44,317 nucleotides of DNA from Nocardioides albidus. GTDB taxonomy: Bacteria > Actinomycetota > Actinomycetes > Propionibacteriales > Nocardioidaceae. The notes below the pieces were generated by a model. That model saw only the letters and a program-made list of their open reading frames with translations, was not told where the DNA came from and made no database searches. The stretch spans positions 196,725 through 241,041 of the forward strand of contig NZ_VDMP01000023.1 in NCBI RefSeq assembly GCF_006335005.1, given 5' to 3'. The position numbers were made by a program, and so were the translations under genes. Positions 33,139 through 42,537 of this stretch are shown here, in pieces; within the stretch, counting starts at the first letter, position 1, and each line of letters opens with the position of its first letter.

Positions 33139-34425
33139 GTGGCACGCATCGGTGACGGTGGCGACCTGTTGAAGTGCTCGTTCTGCGGAAAGAGCCAGAA
33201 GCAGGTCAAGAAGCTCATCGCTGGTCCGGGTGTCTACATCTGCGACGAGTGCATCGACCTGTGCAACGAGATCATCGAGGAGGAGCTCGCCGAGGGCTCC
33301 GAGGTCGAGCTCGCTGACCTGCCGAAGCCCAAGGAGATCTTCGAGTTCCTCAACTCCTACGTCATCGGGCAGGAGCAGGCGAAGAAGTCCCTCGCGGTCG
33401 CGGTCTACAACCACTACAAGCGGGTCCAGGCCGGCGTGCAGGCCATCGGCGGCGCGTCGGGCAAGCACAGCAAGGACGAGGTCGTCGAGGTGGCGAAGTC
33501 CAACATCCTCGTCATCGGCCCGACCGGCTGCGGCAAGACCTATCTCGCGCAGACGCTCGCGCGCATGCTCAACGTCCCGTTCGCGATCGCGGACGCCACG
33601 GCGCTGACCGAGGCCGGTTACGTCGGCGAGGACGTCGAGAACATCCTGCTCAAGCTGATCCAGGCCGCCGACTACGACGTCAAGAAGGCCGAGACCGGCA
33701 TCATCTACATCGACGAGATCGACAAGGTGGCCCGCAAGGCCGAGAACCCGTCGATCACGCGCGACGTCTCCGGCGAGGGCGTGCAGCAGGCCCTGCTGAA
33801 GATCATCGAGGGGACCACCGCCTCGGTGCCGCCCCAGGGCGGGCGCAAGCACCCGCACCAGGAGTTCATCCAGATCGACACCACCAACATCCTGTTCGTG
33901 GTGGGCGGCGCGTTCGCCGGCCTGGAGCACATCATCGAGCAGCGGGTCGGCAAGAAGTCCCTCGGCTTCACCGCCGAGCCGCGCGGCGAGGCCGAGCGGG
34001 CCGCCGAGGACCTGCTGGCCCTGGTCCGCCCCGAGGACCTCACCAAGTTCGGCCTGATCCCCGAGTTCATCGGCCGCCTCCCGTTGATCGCGAGCGTCAC
34101 CCCGCTCGACCAGGACGCCCTCGTCCAGATCCTCACCGAGCCGCGCAACGCCCTGGTCAAGCAGTACAAGAAGCTCTTCGAGCTCGACGGCGTGGAGCTG
34201 GAGTTCACCGACGAGGCCATCGCCGCGATCGCCGACAAGGCCCTCGAGCGCGGCACCGGCGCCCGCGGACTGCGCGCGATCATCGAGGAGGTCCTCCTCC
34301 ACGTGATGTACGACGTCCCCAGCCGCGGCGACGTCGAGAAGGTCGTCGTCACCCGCGAGACCGTCGACGAGGACGCCGCCCCGACCCTGGTCCTGCGCGA
34401 GACCAAGAAGAAGAAGTCCGCCTGA
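33139..34425 (+). CDS. clpX: ATP-dependent Clp protease ATP-binding subunit ClpX
   Basis: 428 residues. N-terminal zinc-binding domain with Cys13, Cys16, Cys35 and Cys38; Walker A GPTGCGKT (127-134); Walker [10 protein letters not shown] (188-196); pore-loop GYVGEDVE (160-167); ClpP-binding loop region near VGKKSLGF; arginine-finger region in EFIGRLP. It unfolds tagged proteins and feeds them to ClpP1P2. GTG 33139 follows AGGAGG by four bases. Length and architecture are normal. Confidence 0.96.
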   Translation: MARIGDGGDLLKCSFCGKSQKQVKKLIAGPGVYICDECIDLCNEIIEEELAEGSEVELADLPKPKEIFEFLNSYVIGQEQAKKSLAVAVYNHYKRVQAGVQAIGGASGKHSKDEVVEVAKSNILVIGPTGCGKTYLAQTLARMLNVPFAIADATALTEAGYVGEDVENILLKLIQAADYDVKKAETGIIYIDEIDKVARKAENPSITRDVSGEGVQQALLKIIEGTTASVPPQGGRKHPHQEFIQIDTTNILFVVGGAFAGLEHIIEQRVGKKSLGFTAEPRGEAERAAEDLLALVRPEDLTKFGLIPEFIGRLPLIASVTPLDQDALVQILTEPRNALVKQYKKLFELDGVELEFTDEAIAAIADKALERGTGARGLRAIIEEVLLHVMYDVPSRGDVEKVVVTRETVDEDAAPTLVLRETKKKKSA

Positions 34426-34500
34426 CCTCGCAGCGGGCTTGCTCGCGCGCGTGGGGAGATCTGGGCTGGGCGGCTGCGCGATGGGTCGGCTGGGCGACGG

Positions 34501-34593
34501 TTCACCACGGGATGTAGGCGAACCGTCACTGCTGTAGTGGAACTCCGCTACAGAAGCGCGGGTTGGCCTACATCCCGTGGTGAAACCGCCCCC
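34501..34593. repeat. 93-bp palindromic element, copy 1
   Basis: Begins TTCACCACGGGATGTAGGC (34501-34519), perfectly complementary to 34566-34584, plus four more pairs (AACC/GGTT). Inside is a second hairpin CTGTAGTGG / CCGCTACAG (34532-34553, loop AACT). The same 93-bp element recurs in the same orientation at 35716-35808, with identical ends and a variable centre. The two copies bracket the AbiEi-type gene. Could act as terminator for clpX as well. Confidence 0.8.
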
Positions 34594-34631
34594 GGGTACG
34601 TCGACTCTCCACAGGCCGTCCGAACGACCAG

Positions 34632-34643
34632 CCTGTCCACAGG
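34632..34643. promoter_or_regulatory. 12-bp palindrome upstream of intact AbiEi-type gene
   Basis: CCTGTCCACAGG ends 50 bases before ATG 34694. Identical to the palindrome upstream of the AbiEi relic (706-717). A partial copy TCCACAGG also occurs at 34608-34615. Likely operator for autoregulation, by analogy with AbiEi. Confidence 0.5.
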
Positions 34644-34693
34644 CTGCGCCGTCGTCGACGCGGCGAGGCGGACGTTCCGGAGAAGATCCGCGC

Positions 34694-35647
34694 ATGGATC
34701 CTCTCCGCATCCTCACCGCCGAGTGCGGGTTCTTCACGACCGCCGAGGCACGCAGTGCCGGCTACGCCGACAAGGACCTCACCCGGATGGTGCGCGCCGG
34801 GCAATGGATCCGGTTCCGACGAGGGTTCTACGCCTTCGCCGACGAGTGGGCGAGCTGGGACGACCTCGCGCGCCATCTCGTCCGCTGTCGTGCGGTCCTC
34901 CGTTCGCTGGGCGACACGGTGGCGCTGAGCCATGGGTCGGGGGTGATTGCCCACGGCATCGACAGCTGGGGCCTGGACCTGCGCCGAGTGCACGTCACCA
35001 GGCTCGACGGTGCGCAGGGACGGATCGAGGGCGATGTCGTCCACCACGAGGGGCTCGCCGTCGAGGACGACGTGATGGCAACCGAGTTCGGCCAGGTGAT
35101 GCGGCCTGAGCGATGTGTCCTCGAGGCCGCGTCACGTCTCCCGAACGAGCCTGCGCTTTGTGTGCTGGACGCCGGCCTGCGGTCGAAGCTGTTCGACGAA
35201 CAGACCCTGCGCGCCCGCCACACGCAGATGCAGAGCTGGCCCTACATGCAGCATCTGCAGATCGTCGTGCGGATGGCCGACGGTCGGTCCGGCTCGGTCG
35301 GGGAGAGCCGCGGTCGGTGGTGGTTCCGGGTGCTCGGCTTCCCGGCGCCCGAGCTGCAGTGGGAGGTCAAGGACGCCGACGGTCGCCTCCTGGGGATCTG
35401 CGACTGGGCATGGCCGGAGTTCAAGACCTTCGGCGAGTTCGACGGCGCCTTCAAGTTCGGCCGCCTGCTCAAGCCGGGCCAGCAGCCGGGCGACGTGGTC
35501 TTCGAGGAGAAGAAGCGCGAGGACGCGATCAGGGAGGCGACGCAGTTCGTCGTCGTCCGCTTCATCTGGGTGGACTACGACCGCCCGCGTCTGATGGCGC
35601 GACGGCTCGAGCGCTGGGTGCCGCGGTTCCGCCACTCGGCCTCGTGA
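34694..35647 (+). CDS. AbiEi-type antitoxin-domain protein with nuclease-like C-terminus
   Basis: 317 residues. Residues 1 to about 55 form a winged-helix AbiEi-type domain (FFTTAEARSAGY, then RAGQWIRFRRGFYAF); a middle region carries SHGSGVIAHGID and VHVTRLDG, common in these proteins. The C-terminal part (about 195-300) resembles Vsr/DUF559-like PD-(D/E)XK nucleases: Glu204 (SVGES), Asp237 (CDWAW), GEFDGAFKF with Glu248, Asp250 and Lys254, and a final VVVRFIWVD strand. No toxin gene (AbiEii nucleotidyltransferase) is adjacent. The gene and promoter are enclosed by 93-bp palindromes. GGAGAAG precedes ATG 34694. DNA-cleaving activity is unproven. Confidence 0.72.
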   Translation: MDPLRILTAECGFFTTAEARSAGYADKDLTRMVRAGQWIRFRRGFYAFADEWASWDDLARHLVRCRAVLRSLGDTVALSHGSGVIAHGIDSWGLDLRRVHVTRLDGAQGRIEGDVVHHEGLAVEDDVMATEFGQVMRPERCVLEAASRLPNEPALCVLDAGLRSKLFDEQTLRARHTQMQSWPYMQHLQIVVRMADGRSGSVGESRGRWWFRVLGFPAPELQWEVKDADGRLLGICDWAWPEFKTFGEFDGAFKFGRLLKPGQQPGDVVFEEKKREDAIREATQFVVVRFIWVDYDRPRLMARRLERWVPRFRHSAS

Positions 35648-35651
35648 GGCC

Positions 35652-35683
35652 CGTTCGCCTCGCGCGTTCGCCTCGCGCGTTCG
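35652..35683 (+). repeat. Tandem 13-bp repeat
   Basis: CGTTCGCCTCGCG occurs twice in tandem (35652-35664, 35665-35677) followed by the first six bases of a third copy. It lies between the AbiEi-type gene stop and the second palindromic element. Confidence 0.75.
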
Positions 35684-35708
35684 GGTTGCGGGGCGGGTGC
35701 GGGGCGCT

Positions 35709-35808
35709 GGGCGGTTTCACCACGGGATGTAGGCGAACCGTCGCATCCCGTGCGGAACTCCGCTACAGATGTGCGGGTTCACCTACATCCCGTGGTGAAA
35801 CCGCCCCC
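35709..35808. repeat. 93-bp palindromic element, copy 2 (with extended stem)
   Basis: The repeated core is 35716-35808. Here the outer stem is longer: 25 perfect base pairs, 35709-35733 with 35782-35806, then one mismatch and GAACC/GGTTC. The centre differs from copy 1, but the terminal arms, the segment GGAACTCCGCTACAGA and GCGGGTT are shared. Located between the AbiEi-type gene and the 3' end of valS, so it may also end both transcripts. Confidence 0.8.
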
Positions 35809-35852
35809 GAGCGCCCCGGAAAGGCCCACCCGAGACACCCACCCGAGACCTC

Positions 35853-38486
35853 TCAGCCCTCCGCCGACTCCTCGGCGATCTCCGCGGTGACGCTCAGCTC
35901 GGTGGTGTCCTCGTCGACGGTGAAGACCAGGTCGCCGACCACGTTGCCACTGCGGCGCAGGTCGTCGGCGGCCTTCTCGGCGGCCTCGACCAGGCGGGCG
36001 GGGCCGGTGACCTCGACCCGCGCGAGCGGGGCACGCATCTTGACCTTGGCGGCCGACTTGGCCCCGCGGATGCCGGACAGGGCGGCGGCGACGGCGTCGA
36101 TCAGGGAGCCGTCGGAGGCGGCGGGAGAGCCGAGCTCGGTGACGCTCGGCCAGGAGGCGCGGTGCACCGAGCCCTCCTGCCACCACGACCAGACCTCCTC
36201 GGTGACATAGGGGAGGAAGGGCGCGAGCAGCCGGAGCTGGACCTGCAGGGCGAGGGCGAGCGTGGCCCGGGCCGAGGACGAGGCGTCGCCGTCGCCGGCG
36301 TACGCGCGCTCCTTGACCAGCTCGAGGTAGTCGTCGCAGAACTCCCAGAAGAACTTCTCGCTGACCTCGAGGGCGGTGGTGTAGTCGTAGGCCTCGAACG
36401 CCTCGGTGGCGCGGCGTACGACGCCCGCGAGCCGGCCGAGCAGGGCCGTGTCGACCGGCTGGCTCACGGCGGCCGCGCTGAACGTGGTGGCGCCGACGCT
36501 GCCGAGCACGAACTTGGAGGCGTTGAGGACCTTCATCGCCAGCCGGCGGCCGACCTTCATCTGGGTCTCGTCGAAGGGCGAGTCCAGGCCGGGGCGGGCG
36601 ATGGCGGCACGCCAGCGGACCGCGTCGGCGCCGTACTTGTCGAGGATCTCGTTGGGCACGACGACGTTGCCCTTGGACTTCGACATCTTCTTGCGGTCCG
36701 GGTCGACGATGAAGCCGGAGATCATCGCGTGCGACCACGGCGCGACGCCGTTCTCGAAGTGGGCCCGCACGACCCGCGAGAACAGCCAGGTCCGGATGAT
36801 GTCGTGGGCCTGGGTGGCCAGGTCCATGGGGAACACCCGCGACCACAGGTCGGGGTCGGACTCCCAGCCGCCCGCGATGTGCGGGGTCAGCGAGGAGGTG
36901 GCCCAGGTGTCCATCACGTCCGGGTCGCCGATGAAGCCGCCGGGCTTGCCGCGCTGCTCCTCGGCGTAGCCGGTGGGCGCCTGGGTCGACGGGTCGATGG
37001 GCAGCTCGGCCTCGGTGGGCAGCAGCAGCCGGGTGTAGTCGGGCTCGCCCTCCGCGTCGAGCGGGTACCAGACCGGGAAGGGGATGCCGAAGAAGCGCTG
37101 CCGCGAGACCAGCCAGTCGCCGTTGAGGCCGCCCACCCAGTTGTCGAAGCGGTGCTTCATGTGCGGCGGCAGCCACTCGATCTGCGAGCCGCGCTCGAGC
37201 ATCTGCTTGCGGATCGCGGCATCGCGCCCGCCGTTGCGGACGTACCACTGGCGGGTGGACACGATCTCGAGCGGCTTGTCGCCCTTCTCGTAGAAGTTCG
37301 CCATCCGCTGGGTCGGCGTCGGGTCGCCGTCGAGGTCGCCGGACTCCCGCAGCTTGGCGACCATGGCCTCGCGCGCGGAGTGGACGGTCTTGCCCTGGAG
37401 GTCGTCGTACGCCGCGGAGGCGGTCTCGCTGGAGAGCCACTCCGGGGTCTCGCGCAGGAAGCGGCCGTCGCGACCGATCACGGTGCGGACGGGGAGCTGG
37501 AGCTCGCGCCACCACTGCACGTCGGTGAGGTCGCCGAAGGTGCAGCACATGGCGATGCCGGCGCCCTTGTCCATCTCGGCCGCCGGGTGCGCCAGCACGG
37601 GGATCTCGACGCCGAAGACCGGCGAGGTGACCGTGGTGCCGAAGAGGTCGGCGTACCGCTCGTCGTCGGGGTGCGCGATGAGCGCGACGGCGCTGGCGAT
37701 CAGCTCGGGGCGCGTGGTCTCGACGTGGACCGGCGAGCCGTCGGGCTTGTGGTAGGCCACCCGGTGGTAGGCGCCGGCGTAGTCGCGCGCCTCGAGCTCG
37801 GCCTGGGCGACCGCGGTCTGGAAGGTGACGTCCCACAGCGTGGGCGCCTCCTGGAGGTAGGCCTCGCCGCGGGCCAGGTTGCGCAGGAACGCACGCTGGC
37901 TGACGGTCTGCGCCTTCGCGCCGATGGTCGTGTAGGTGGTGTTCCAGTCGACGCTGAGGCCGAGCGTGCGCCACAGGTCCTCGAAGACCTTCTCGTCCTG
38001 CTCGACCAGCTGCTCGCACAGGGCGATGAAGTTGGGCCGGCTGATCGGGATCTGCCGCTTCGGGTCGGGCTTCTCGGGCGGCGTGAAGTCGGGGTCGTAC
38101 GGCAGCGACGGGTCGCAGCGCACGCCGTAGAAGTTCTGCACGCGGCGCTCGGTCGGCAGGCCGTTGTCGTCCCAGCCCATCGGGTAGAAGACGGACTTGC
38201 CCTGCATCCGCTGGAAGCGGGCGATCAGGTCGGTGTGGGTGTAGGAGAAGACGTGCCCGACGTGCAGGCTGCCGCTGACGGTCGGCGGCGGGGTGTCGAT
38301 GGCGTAGACGTTCTCGCGGGGCTGGGTGCGGTCGAAGCCGTAGGTGTCGGCGTCCTTCCAGCGCTGCGCCCACTTCTCCTCGAGGCCCTCCAGCGCCGGC
38401 TTGTCCGGTACGACGACCGCGGCGGGGCCCGCGTCGGGGGCCGGGGCGGTCGGTGCCGGGGTCTGCGTGCTGTCGAGCTCGGTCAT
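35853..38486 (-). CDS. valS: Valyl-tRNA synthetase
   Basis: 877 residues, class I synthetase charging tRNA-Val. The HIGH-type motif is SGSLHVGH within [20 protein letters not shown], the KMSKS motif is KKMSKSKGN, and the editing (CP1) domain contains [11 protein letters not shown] and [14 protein letters not shown]. The sequence style ([20 protein letters not shown]) and lack of the long C-terminal coiled coil place it with the archaeal-like ValS found in many actinobacteria. ATG 38486 is preferred to TTG 38492, because TAGGCT lies 6 bases upstream of the ATG. Genomic position after clpX matches other actinobacteria, although folC does not follow in this window. Confidence 0.95.
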   Translation of the reverse strand: MTELDSTQTPAPTAPAPDAGPAAVVVPDKPALEGLEEKWAQRWKDADTYGFDRTQPRENVYAIDTPPPTVSGSLHVGHVFSYTHTDLIARFQRMQGKSVFYPMGWDDNGLPTERRVQNFYGVRCDPSLPYDPDFTPPEKPDPKRQIPISRPNFIALCEQLVEQDEKVFEDLWRTLGLSVDWNTTYTTIGAKAQTVSQRAFLRNLARGEAYLQEAPTLWDVTFQTAVAQAELEARDYAGAYHRVAYHKPDGSPVHVETTRPELIASAVALIAHPDDERYADLFGTTVTSPVFGVEIPVLAHPAAEMDKGAGIAMCCTFGDLTDVQWWRELQLPVRTVIGRDGRFLRETPEWLSSETASAAYDDLQGKTVHSAREAMVAKLRESGDLDGDPTPTQRMANFYEKGDKPLEIVSTRQWYVRNGGRDAAIRKQMLERGSQIEWLPPHMKHRFDNWVGGLNGDWLVSRQRFFGIPFPVWYPLDAEGEPDYTRLLLPTEAELPIDPSTQAPTGYAEEQRGKPGGFIGDPDVMDTWATSSLTPHIAGGWESDPDLWSRVFPMDLATQAHDIIRTWLFSRVVRAHFENGVAPWSHAMISGFIVDPDRKKMSKSKGNVVVPNEILDKYGADAVRWRAAIARPGLDSPFDETQMKVGRRLAMKVLNASKFVLGSVGATTFSAAAVSQPVDTALLGRLAGVVRRATEAFEAYDYTTALEVSEKFFWEFCDDYLELVKERAYAGDGDASSSARATLALALQVQLRLLAPFLPYVTEEVWSWWQEGSVHRASWPSVTELGSPAASDGSLIDAVAAALSGIRGAKSAAKVKMRAPLARVEVTGPARLVEAAEKAADDLRRSGNVVGDLVFTVDEDTTELSVTAEIAEESAEG

Positions 38487-38492
38487 GTCCAA

Positions 38493-38498
38493 AGCCTA
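38493..38498 (-). promoter_or_regulatory. -10 box of leaderless promoter for valS
   Basis: TAGGCT on the minus strand, 6 bases before ATG 38486. Divergent from the promoter of the SpoIID-domain gene, whose -10 is only 33 bases away. Confidence 0.6.
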
Positions 38499-38531
38499 TT
38501 GCGACCCGGCAGCGGGCTTTCAACCGGCAGT

Positions 38532-38537
38532 TACTCT
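38532..38537 (+). promoter_or_regulatory. -10 box of leaderless promoter for SpoIID-domain gene
   Basis: TACTCT ends 6 bases before ATG 38544, with no ribosome-binding site between. Confidence 0.55.
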
Positions 38538-38543
38538 CGGACG

Positions 38544-39734
38544 ATGCGCCTGTTCCCGGGAACCATCACCACTCTCGCCGCCGGTCTCGCCCTCGGCCTC
38601 GCCGGTCCCGGCTCCCTGCCCTCCGCCTCCGCCACCCCTGACGCCGCCCCGGACGCGGCCGCTGCCGCGGGGCCGGAGACGGTGACGCTGACCGGGAGCG
38701 GCTGGGGCCACGGCAAGGGCCTGTCCCAGTACGGCGCCAAGGGAGCCGCCCAGCAGGGCCTGAGCTCCGCGCAGATCCTCGACTTCTACTACCCGGGCAC
38801 GGCACCCGGCCTCGGGAGCGGCTCGGTGAAGGTCCTCATCACCGCCGACACGACCAGCAACGTCGTGGTGCAGCACCGCTCGAAGCTGAAGGTCCGCAGC
38901 CTCGCGACGGGACGGACCTGGAAGCTCGGCAAGCGCGGCGCGAAGCGCTGGAAGCTGACCGCGCACGGGGGCGACACGAAGCTCTCGGTCAAGACCGGGC
39001 GGTGGCACAAGGTGCGGATCATCCCGGGCCAGGCCGAGTTCCGGGGCAAGGGCGGCACGCTGCGGCTCCACGTCCCCGGCGGCGCCGTCGACTACCGCGG
39101 CCGGATCCGCTCGGTCGTCCCCGCGAGCGGCCAGGGCCGCGACACGGTCAACGTGCTGAGCGTCGAGAAGTACCTGCGCGGCGTCGTCCCCTCCGAGATG
39201 CCTGCCACCTGGCACCCGCAGGCCGTCCAGGCCCAGGCGGTCGCCGCCCGCACCTACGCCGTCTTCGAGCGCGACAACAACGACCGCGGCGTCTTCGACG
39301 TCTGGGACACCACTCAGTCGCAGGTCTACCGCGGAGTCGCCGTCGAGAAGGCGGAGTCCGACGCGGCGATCCGGGCGACGGCACGCCAGATCCGGACGTA
39401 CGGCGGCGCGCCGGCGTTCACACAGTTCTCCTCGAGCAACGGCGGGGCGAAGGCCGCCGGCGGCGCGAGCCAGCCGTACCTTGCCGCCGGTCCTGATCCA
39501 TACGACCCGAAGACCGGTTGGCAGCAGATCGTTCCCGCTACCGCGATTGAGCAGGCGTACCCGGGGATCGGGGACTTCACGGGCTTGAAGGTGACGACCC
39601 GCGACGGCAGCGGTGACTGGGGTGGTCGCGTCGTGAAGATCGAGGTGGCAGGCACCAGCGGCACTGTCACCGACGAGGGCGACGACTTCCGGTCACTGCT
39701 GGGCCTCAAGTCCACTTTGTTCACGGTCGGGTAA
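38544..39734 (+). CDS. Secreted SpoIID/LytB-domain protein
   Basis: 396 residues. A signal peptide (about 1-32, ending ASATP) precedes GSGWGHGKGLSQYGAKGAAQQG, a motif found at the start of actinobacterial SpoIID-like proteins, then the domain core VEKYLRGVVPSEMPATWHPQAVQAQAVAARTYAV, with the catalytic Glu of the lytic transglycosylase family in SEMP. YDPKTGWQ and the final strands complete the fold. SpoIID cleaves denuded peptidoglycan in sporulating Firmicutes; in non-sporulating actinobacteria the domain is taken to remodel cell wall. Its 3' end overlaps benE by 42 bases. Confidence 0.88.
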   Translation: MRLFPGTITTLAAGLALGLAGPGSLPSASATPDAAPDAAAAAGPETVTLTGSGWGHGKGLSQYGAKGAAQQGLSSAQILDFYYPGTAPGLGSGSVKVLITADTTSNVVVQHRSKLKVRSLATGRTWKLGKRGAKRWKLTAHGGDTKLSVKTGRWHKVRIIPGQAEFRGKGGTLRLHVPGGAVDYRGRIRSVVPASGQGRDTVNVLSVEKYLRGVVPSEMPATWHPQAVQAQAVAARTYAVFERDNNDRGVFDVWDTTQSQVYRGVAVEKAESDAAIRATARQIRTYGGAPAFTQFSSSNGGAKAAGGASQPYLAAGPDPYDPKTGWQQIVPATAIEQAYPGIGDFTGLKVTTRDGSGDWGGRVVKIEVAGTSGTVTDEGDDFRSLLGLKSTLFTVG

Positions 39735-40892
39735 CGCGGGGTCTCGCCCTGCTCGCAGGAACCACCGCAGCAGCAGGCCGGCGACCAGCGCCCAGAACGC
39801 GGCACCGATCCCGAGCACGCTGATGCCGGACGCCGCGACGACCAGCGTCGCGGCGGCGGGCTCGCGCTCGGTCGGGTCGGAGAGGGCGTCGCCGAGCGCG
39901 GCGCCCAGGGTGCCCAGGAGGGCCAGGCCGGCGGCGGCCTGCATCACCCCGTCGGCCGCCGCGGCGACCAGTGCGGCCAGTGCGGTGCTGCCGACCGCGA
40001 GCACGAGGTAGGCGACCGACGCGCTGACCGCGGCGATCCACCGGCGGCGGGGGTCCGGTCCGGCGGCCGGTCCCGCGGACAGCGCGGCGCTGATCGCCGC
40101 GAGGTTGATGGCGTGCCCGCCCGTCGGTGCGCCGACCACGGTGCCGATCCCGGTGACCGCGAGCGACTCGCGCCACGGGACGCGGTAGCCGAACCCGCTC
40201 ATCACCGCCGCGCCGGGGACGTTCTGCGAGGCCATCGTGACGACGTACAGCGGCACGGCGATGCCGACGAGGGCCGACAGGGACCAGGTGGGGGTCGTCC
40301 AGGCGAGGTGCGGCGCGAGCTCGGCCGCGTCGATGCGCGCGGTCGCGACGACGGTTCCGAGCGCGACGACCAGCGCGCCGGGCACCGCCCACCGCGGCGC
40401 CAGGCGCAGCAGGAGCAGCCACGCGACGACGAGCGGAGCGACGGCGGCGGGGGAGTCGACCAGTGCGGTCACCGGCGCCAGGCACAGCGGCAGCAGCACG
40501 CCGGCGAGCATCGCGCGGGCCAGGCTCACGGGGATGGCCGCGACGAGATCGCCGACACGCGGGACGAGGGCTGTCAGCACGATGAGCACGCCGGTGGCGA
40601 CGAAGGCCCCGACCGCGGCCGGCCAGCCACCGGTGACGCCTGCCGAGGTCGCCAACAGCGCGGCGCCGGGCGTCGACCAGGCGAGGGTGACCGGGATCCG
40701 GTGCCGCAGCGAGAGCCAGAGCATGCCGAGCGACTGGGTCACGAGGAGGGTCGCGAGGCCGGAGGCGGCCTGGTCGGCGGTGGCGCCGACGGCCGTCAGC
40801 CCCGCGAGCACGACGACGAAGGAGCTGCTGAACCCGACCAGCGCCGTGACGATCCCGGCCAGCACCGGGCCGTGGGTACCCTCCTCGGACAC
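39693..40892 (-). CDS. benE: BenE-family benzoate/H+ symporter
   Basis: 399 residues with about 11-12 membrane segments. Family features: VLAGIVTALVGFSSSFVVVLAGL at the N-terminus, WSTPGAALLATSAG, and ASQNVPGAAVMSGFGYRVPWRESLAVTGIG with APTGGHAINLAAISAAL. BenE proteins import benzoate with protons; no benzoate catabolic genes are in the window, so the real substrate may differ. GTG 40892 follows AGGAGG by five bases on the minus strand. It diverges from an XRE-cupin regulator, the usual arrangement for this transporter in actinobacteria. Confidence 0.87.
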   Translation of the reverse strand: MSEEGTHGPVLAGIVTALVGFSSSFVVVLAGLTAVGATADQAASGLATLLVTQSLGMLWLSLRHRIPVTLAWSTPGAALLATSAGVTGGWPAAVGAFVATGVLIVLTALVPRVGDLVAAIPVSLARAMLAGVLLPLCLAPVTALVDSPAAVAPLVVAWLLLLRLAPRWAVPGALVVALGTVVATARIDAAELAPHLAWTTPTWSLSALVGIAVPLYVVTMASQNVPGAAVMSGFGYRVPWRESLAVTGIGTVVGAPTGGHAINLAAISAALSAGPAAGPDPRRRWIAAVSASVAYLVLAVGSTALAALVAAAADGVMQAAAGLALLGTLGAALGDALSDPTEREPAAATLVVAASGISVLGIGAAFWALVAGLLLRWFLRAGRDPALPDREQSGLEAQQ

Positions 40893-40911
40893 GCCGCCTC
40901 CTCGCGCACGG

Positions 40912-40930
40912 GGAACGCCGGCGGCGTTCC
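40912..40930. promoter_or_regulatory. Palindrome between divergent benE and XRE-cupin genes
   Basis: GGAACGCC-N3-GGCGTTCC, perfectly symmetrical, 20 bases upstream of the benE GTG and 33 bases upstream of the regulator ATG. An adjacent GTATAC (40931-40936) may belong to a -10 region. Likely binding site for the XRE-cupin regulator controlling both genes. Confidence 0.5.
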
Positions 40931-40962
40931 GTATACAGAACACTCTAGGTGGAGAGGGCCCG

Positions 40963-41508
40963 ATGGCGCGAGCGACGGAGCCGACCGGGGCGGGGGCCGG
41001 CGTCGGCGCCCGGATCCGGGCGCTGCGCGAGGCCCGCGGCCTCTCCCTCTCGACGCTCGCCGCCGAGGCCGGCATCGGGAAGGGCTCCCTGTCCGAGCTC
41101 GAGACCGGGCGGCGCAATCCGACGCTGGAGACGCTGTACGCCGTCGCGACGCCGCTCGGCGTGCCCCTGGCCGCGCTCCTCGACGACCACGACGGCGCTG
41201 TGGTCGGCGACGAGGGCGTCGTCGCGACCCGGGTGCGCGTCGTTCGCGAGCCGGATCGCACGACGGAGGTCTACCTGCTCCGGCTCGCGCCGGGCGCGGA
41301 GCGCGTCTCGCCGGCCCACCCGGTGGGCGTCGAGGAGCAGTTGGTCGTATTGGTCGGGTCGGGCTTCGTCGAGCACGGCGACGGCCCGGTCCCGCTCGCG
41401 CCCGGCGATCACGTCCGCTTCGCCGCCGACCGGCCGCACGCCTACCGCGCCGGCCCCGACGCCCTCGAGGCGGTCAACGTGATCGTCACTCCCGTCACAT
41501 CCGTTTGA
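40963..41508 (+). CDS. XRE-family regulator with C-terminal cupin sensor
   Basis: 181 residues. Helix-turn-helix of the XRE type at about 15-70 (IRALREARGLSLSTLAAEAG, SLSELETGRRNPTLETLYAV), followed by a cupin_2 barrel at about 105-175 (VEEQLVVLVGSGFVEHGDGP, LAPGDHVRFAADRPHAYRAG) that would bind a small effector. Such regulators commonly repress a divergent transporter; BenE is the obvious target. GGAGAGG (40951-40957) lies 5 bases before ATG 40963. Confidence 0.9.
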   Translation: MARATEPTGAGAGVGARIRALREARGLSLSTLAAEAGIGKGSLSELETGRRNPTLETLYAVATPLGVPLAALLDDHDGAVVGDEGVVATRVRVVREPDRTTEVYLLRLAPGAERVSPAHPVGVEEQLVVLVGSGFVEHGDGPVPLAPGDHVRFAADRPHAYRAGPDALEAVNVIVTPVTSV

Positions 41509-41535
41509 GCCTGGACGAAGAAGCTCCCGCCCGCC

Positions 41536-41835
41536 TCAGAACGGCGGCCGCCCCGTCCCGCTGACCCGGAACCGGCCCCACGGGTCGATGTCGGCCACGG
41601 TGCCGTCGGCCTCGCCGTGGGCGGTGCGCAGGACCACGGCGGAGCCGCTGCGGACCGACCCGAGCCCGGGGGAGACCGCGATCCGGCCGTACCAGTGGAA
41701 GTGGCCGTCGAGGGGCTGGAACGCGCCGCGCAGGGTCACGGACACAGGGTGGTCGGTGCCGTCGACGACGAGGACCGCCGGACCGTCGTACGCCTCCTGC
41801 GGCTCCTGCGGCTCGGGGCCGCGGGTCGCGCTCAT
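41536..41835 (-). CDS. DUF4873-family protein
   Basis: 99 residues; after a Pro/Glu-rich start (GPEPQEPQEAYDG) the sequence forms a compact beta-rich domain: AVLVVDGTDHPVSVTLRGAF, FHWYGRIAV and AVVLRTAHGEADGTVADIDPWGRFRVSG. This pattern matches DUF4873, a small domain seen alone or fused to flavin monooxygenases in actinobacteria; no activity is known. Its start overlaps the TetR stop by four bases (ATGA), so the two are cotranscribed and DUF4873 likely belongs to the same regulon as the diiron oxygenase. Confidence 0.8.
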   Translation of the reverse strand: MSATRGPEPQEPQEAYDGPAVLVVDGTDHPVSVTLRGAFQPLDGHFHWYGRIAVSPGLGSVRSGSAVVLRTAHGEADGTVADIDPWGRFRVSGTGRPPF

Positions 41836-42515
41836 CGATGCTTCTCCGAGCGGATCGGGGTCACGTCGCCGTCGCCCGCGTCGAGTCCGGAGAGGTCGAC
41901 GCCGCTCTCGGCCGCCGCGCCGGAGAGCGCGTGCCAGATGAAGTCGCTGAGATAGCGCGCGGCCGCGGCGCGCGAGACCGTGTGCCGCTCGAGCCACCAC
42001 TGGCCCACGGAGGTGCCGAGGCCGACGACGGCGTGGGCCCACGGCTCGGCGGCGCCGGCGTCGCCGCCGAGGTGGCGCAGTGCGTCGCCGAGGAGACGGG
42101 TCAGCTTCGCGGCGATCTGGTCCTTGCCGGGGCCGAGCGGGTCCTGGCCCGACGTCGGGCGGCTGAGCAGGAGGAAGGCCTGGGGATGCTCGGCGAGGGT
42201 GTCGAGGTACGCCGCGACGCCCGCCGTGACCCGGTCGCGGGCGGTCGCGGGCGCGAGGACGGCGGAGAGGACGCGGGCGAGGACCAGGTCGGCGGCCCAG
42301 GCGCCGACCGCCGCGTGGAGCTCGCCCTTGTCGGCGAAGTAGCGGTAGAGGACCGGCTTGCTGACGCCCGCCTCCGCGGCGATGTCGGCCACCGACGCGT
42401 CGGGCCCGAGGGTGTCGATCGTGCGGACCGCCGCGAGGACGAACTCCTCGCGCCGCTCGGCGCGGTGCCGGTCCCACCGGGTGGTGCGTCCGTCGCTCTT
42501 GACGTTGGGGGCCAT
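41832..42515 (-). CDS. TetR-family transcriptional repressor
   Basis: 227 residues. N-terminal DNA-binding domain RREEFVLAAVRTIDTLGPDA followed by SVADIAAEAGVSKPVLYRYFADKGELHAAV is a canonical TetR helix-turn-helix; the rest is a helical ligand-binding and dimerisation domain. ATG 42515 is preceded by an AT-rich region with a palindrome, shared with the divergent AurF-like gene. Probably represses itself, DUF4873 and the oxygenase until an aromatic or lipid ligand binds; ligand unknown. Confidence 0.93.
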   Translation of the reverse strand: MAPNVKSDGRTTRWDRHRAERREEFVLAAVRTIDTLGPDASVADIAAEAGVSKPVLYRYFADKGELHAAVGAWAADLVLARVLSAVLAPATARDRVTAGVAAYLDTLAEHPQAFLLLSRPTSGQDPLGPGKDQIAAKLTRLLGDALRHLGGDAGAAEPWAHAVVGLGTSVGQWWLERHTVSRAAAARYLSDFIWHALSGAAAESGVDLSGLDAGDGDVTPIRSEKHR

Positions 42516-42537
42516 GGGCGCGAGTGTACTCTTAATG

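Noticed and set aside
34608..34643. TCCACAGG repeats as DnaA boxes or an origin
   Set aside because: Only two partial matches to a DnaA box, no AT-rich region and no dnaA/dnaN context; the palindrome shared with the other AbiEi-type gene explains them better.
36162..38543. Long plus-strand frame leading into the SpoIID-domain gene
   Set aside because: It is antisense to valS with no recognisable domain; the signal peptide and leaderless promoter place the real start at 38544.
38487..38543. T-box or other leader control before valS
   Set aside because: The gap between the valS and SpoIID starts is only 57 bases and the -10 box lies 6 bases from the valS ATG, leaving no leader RNA.
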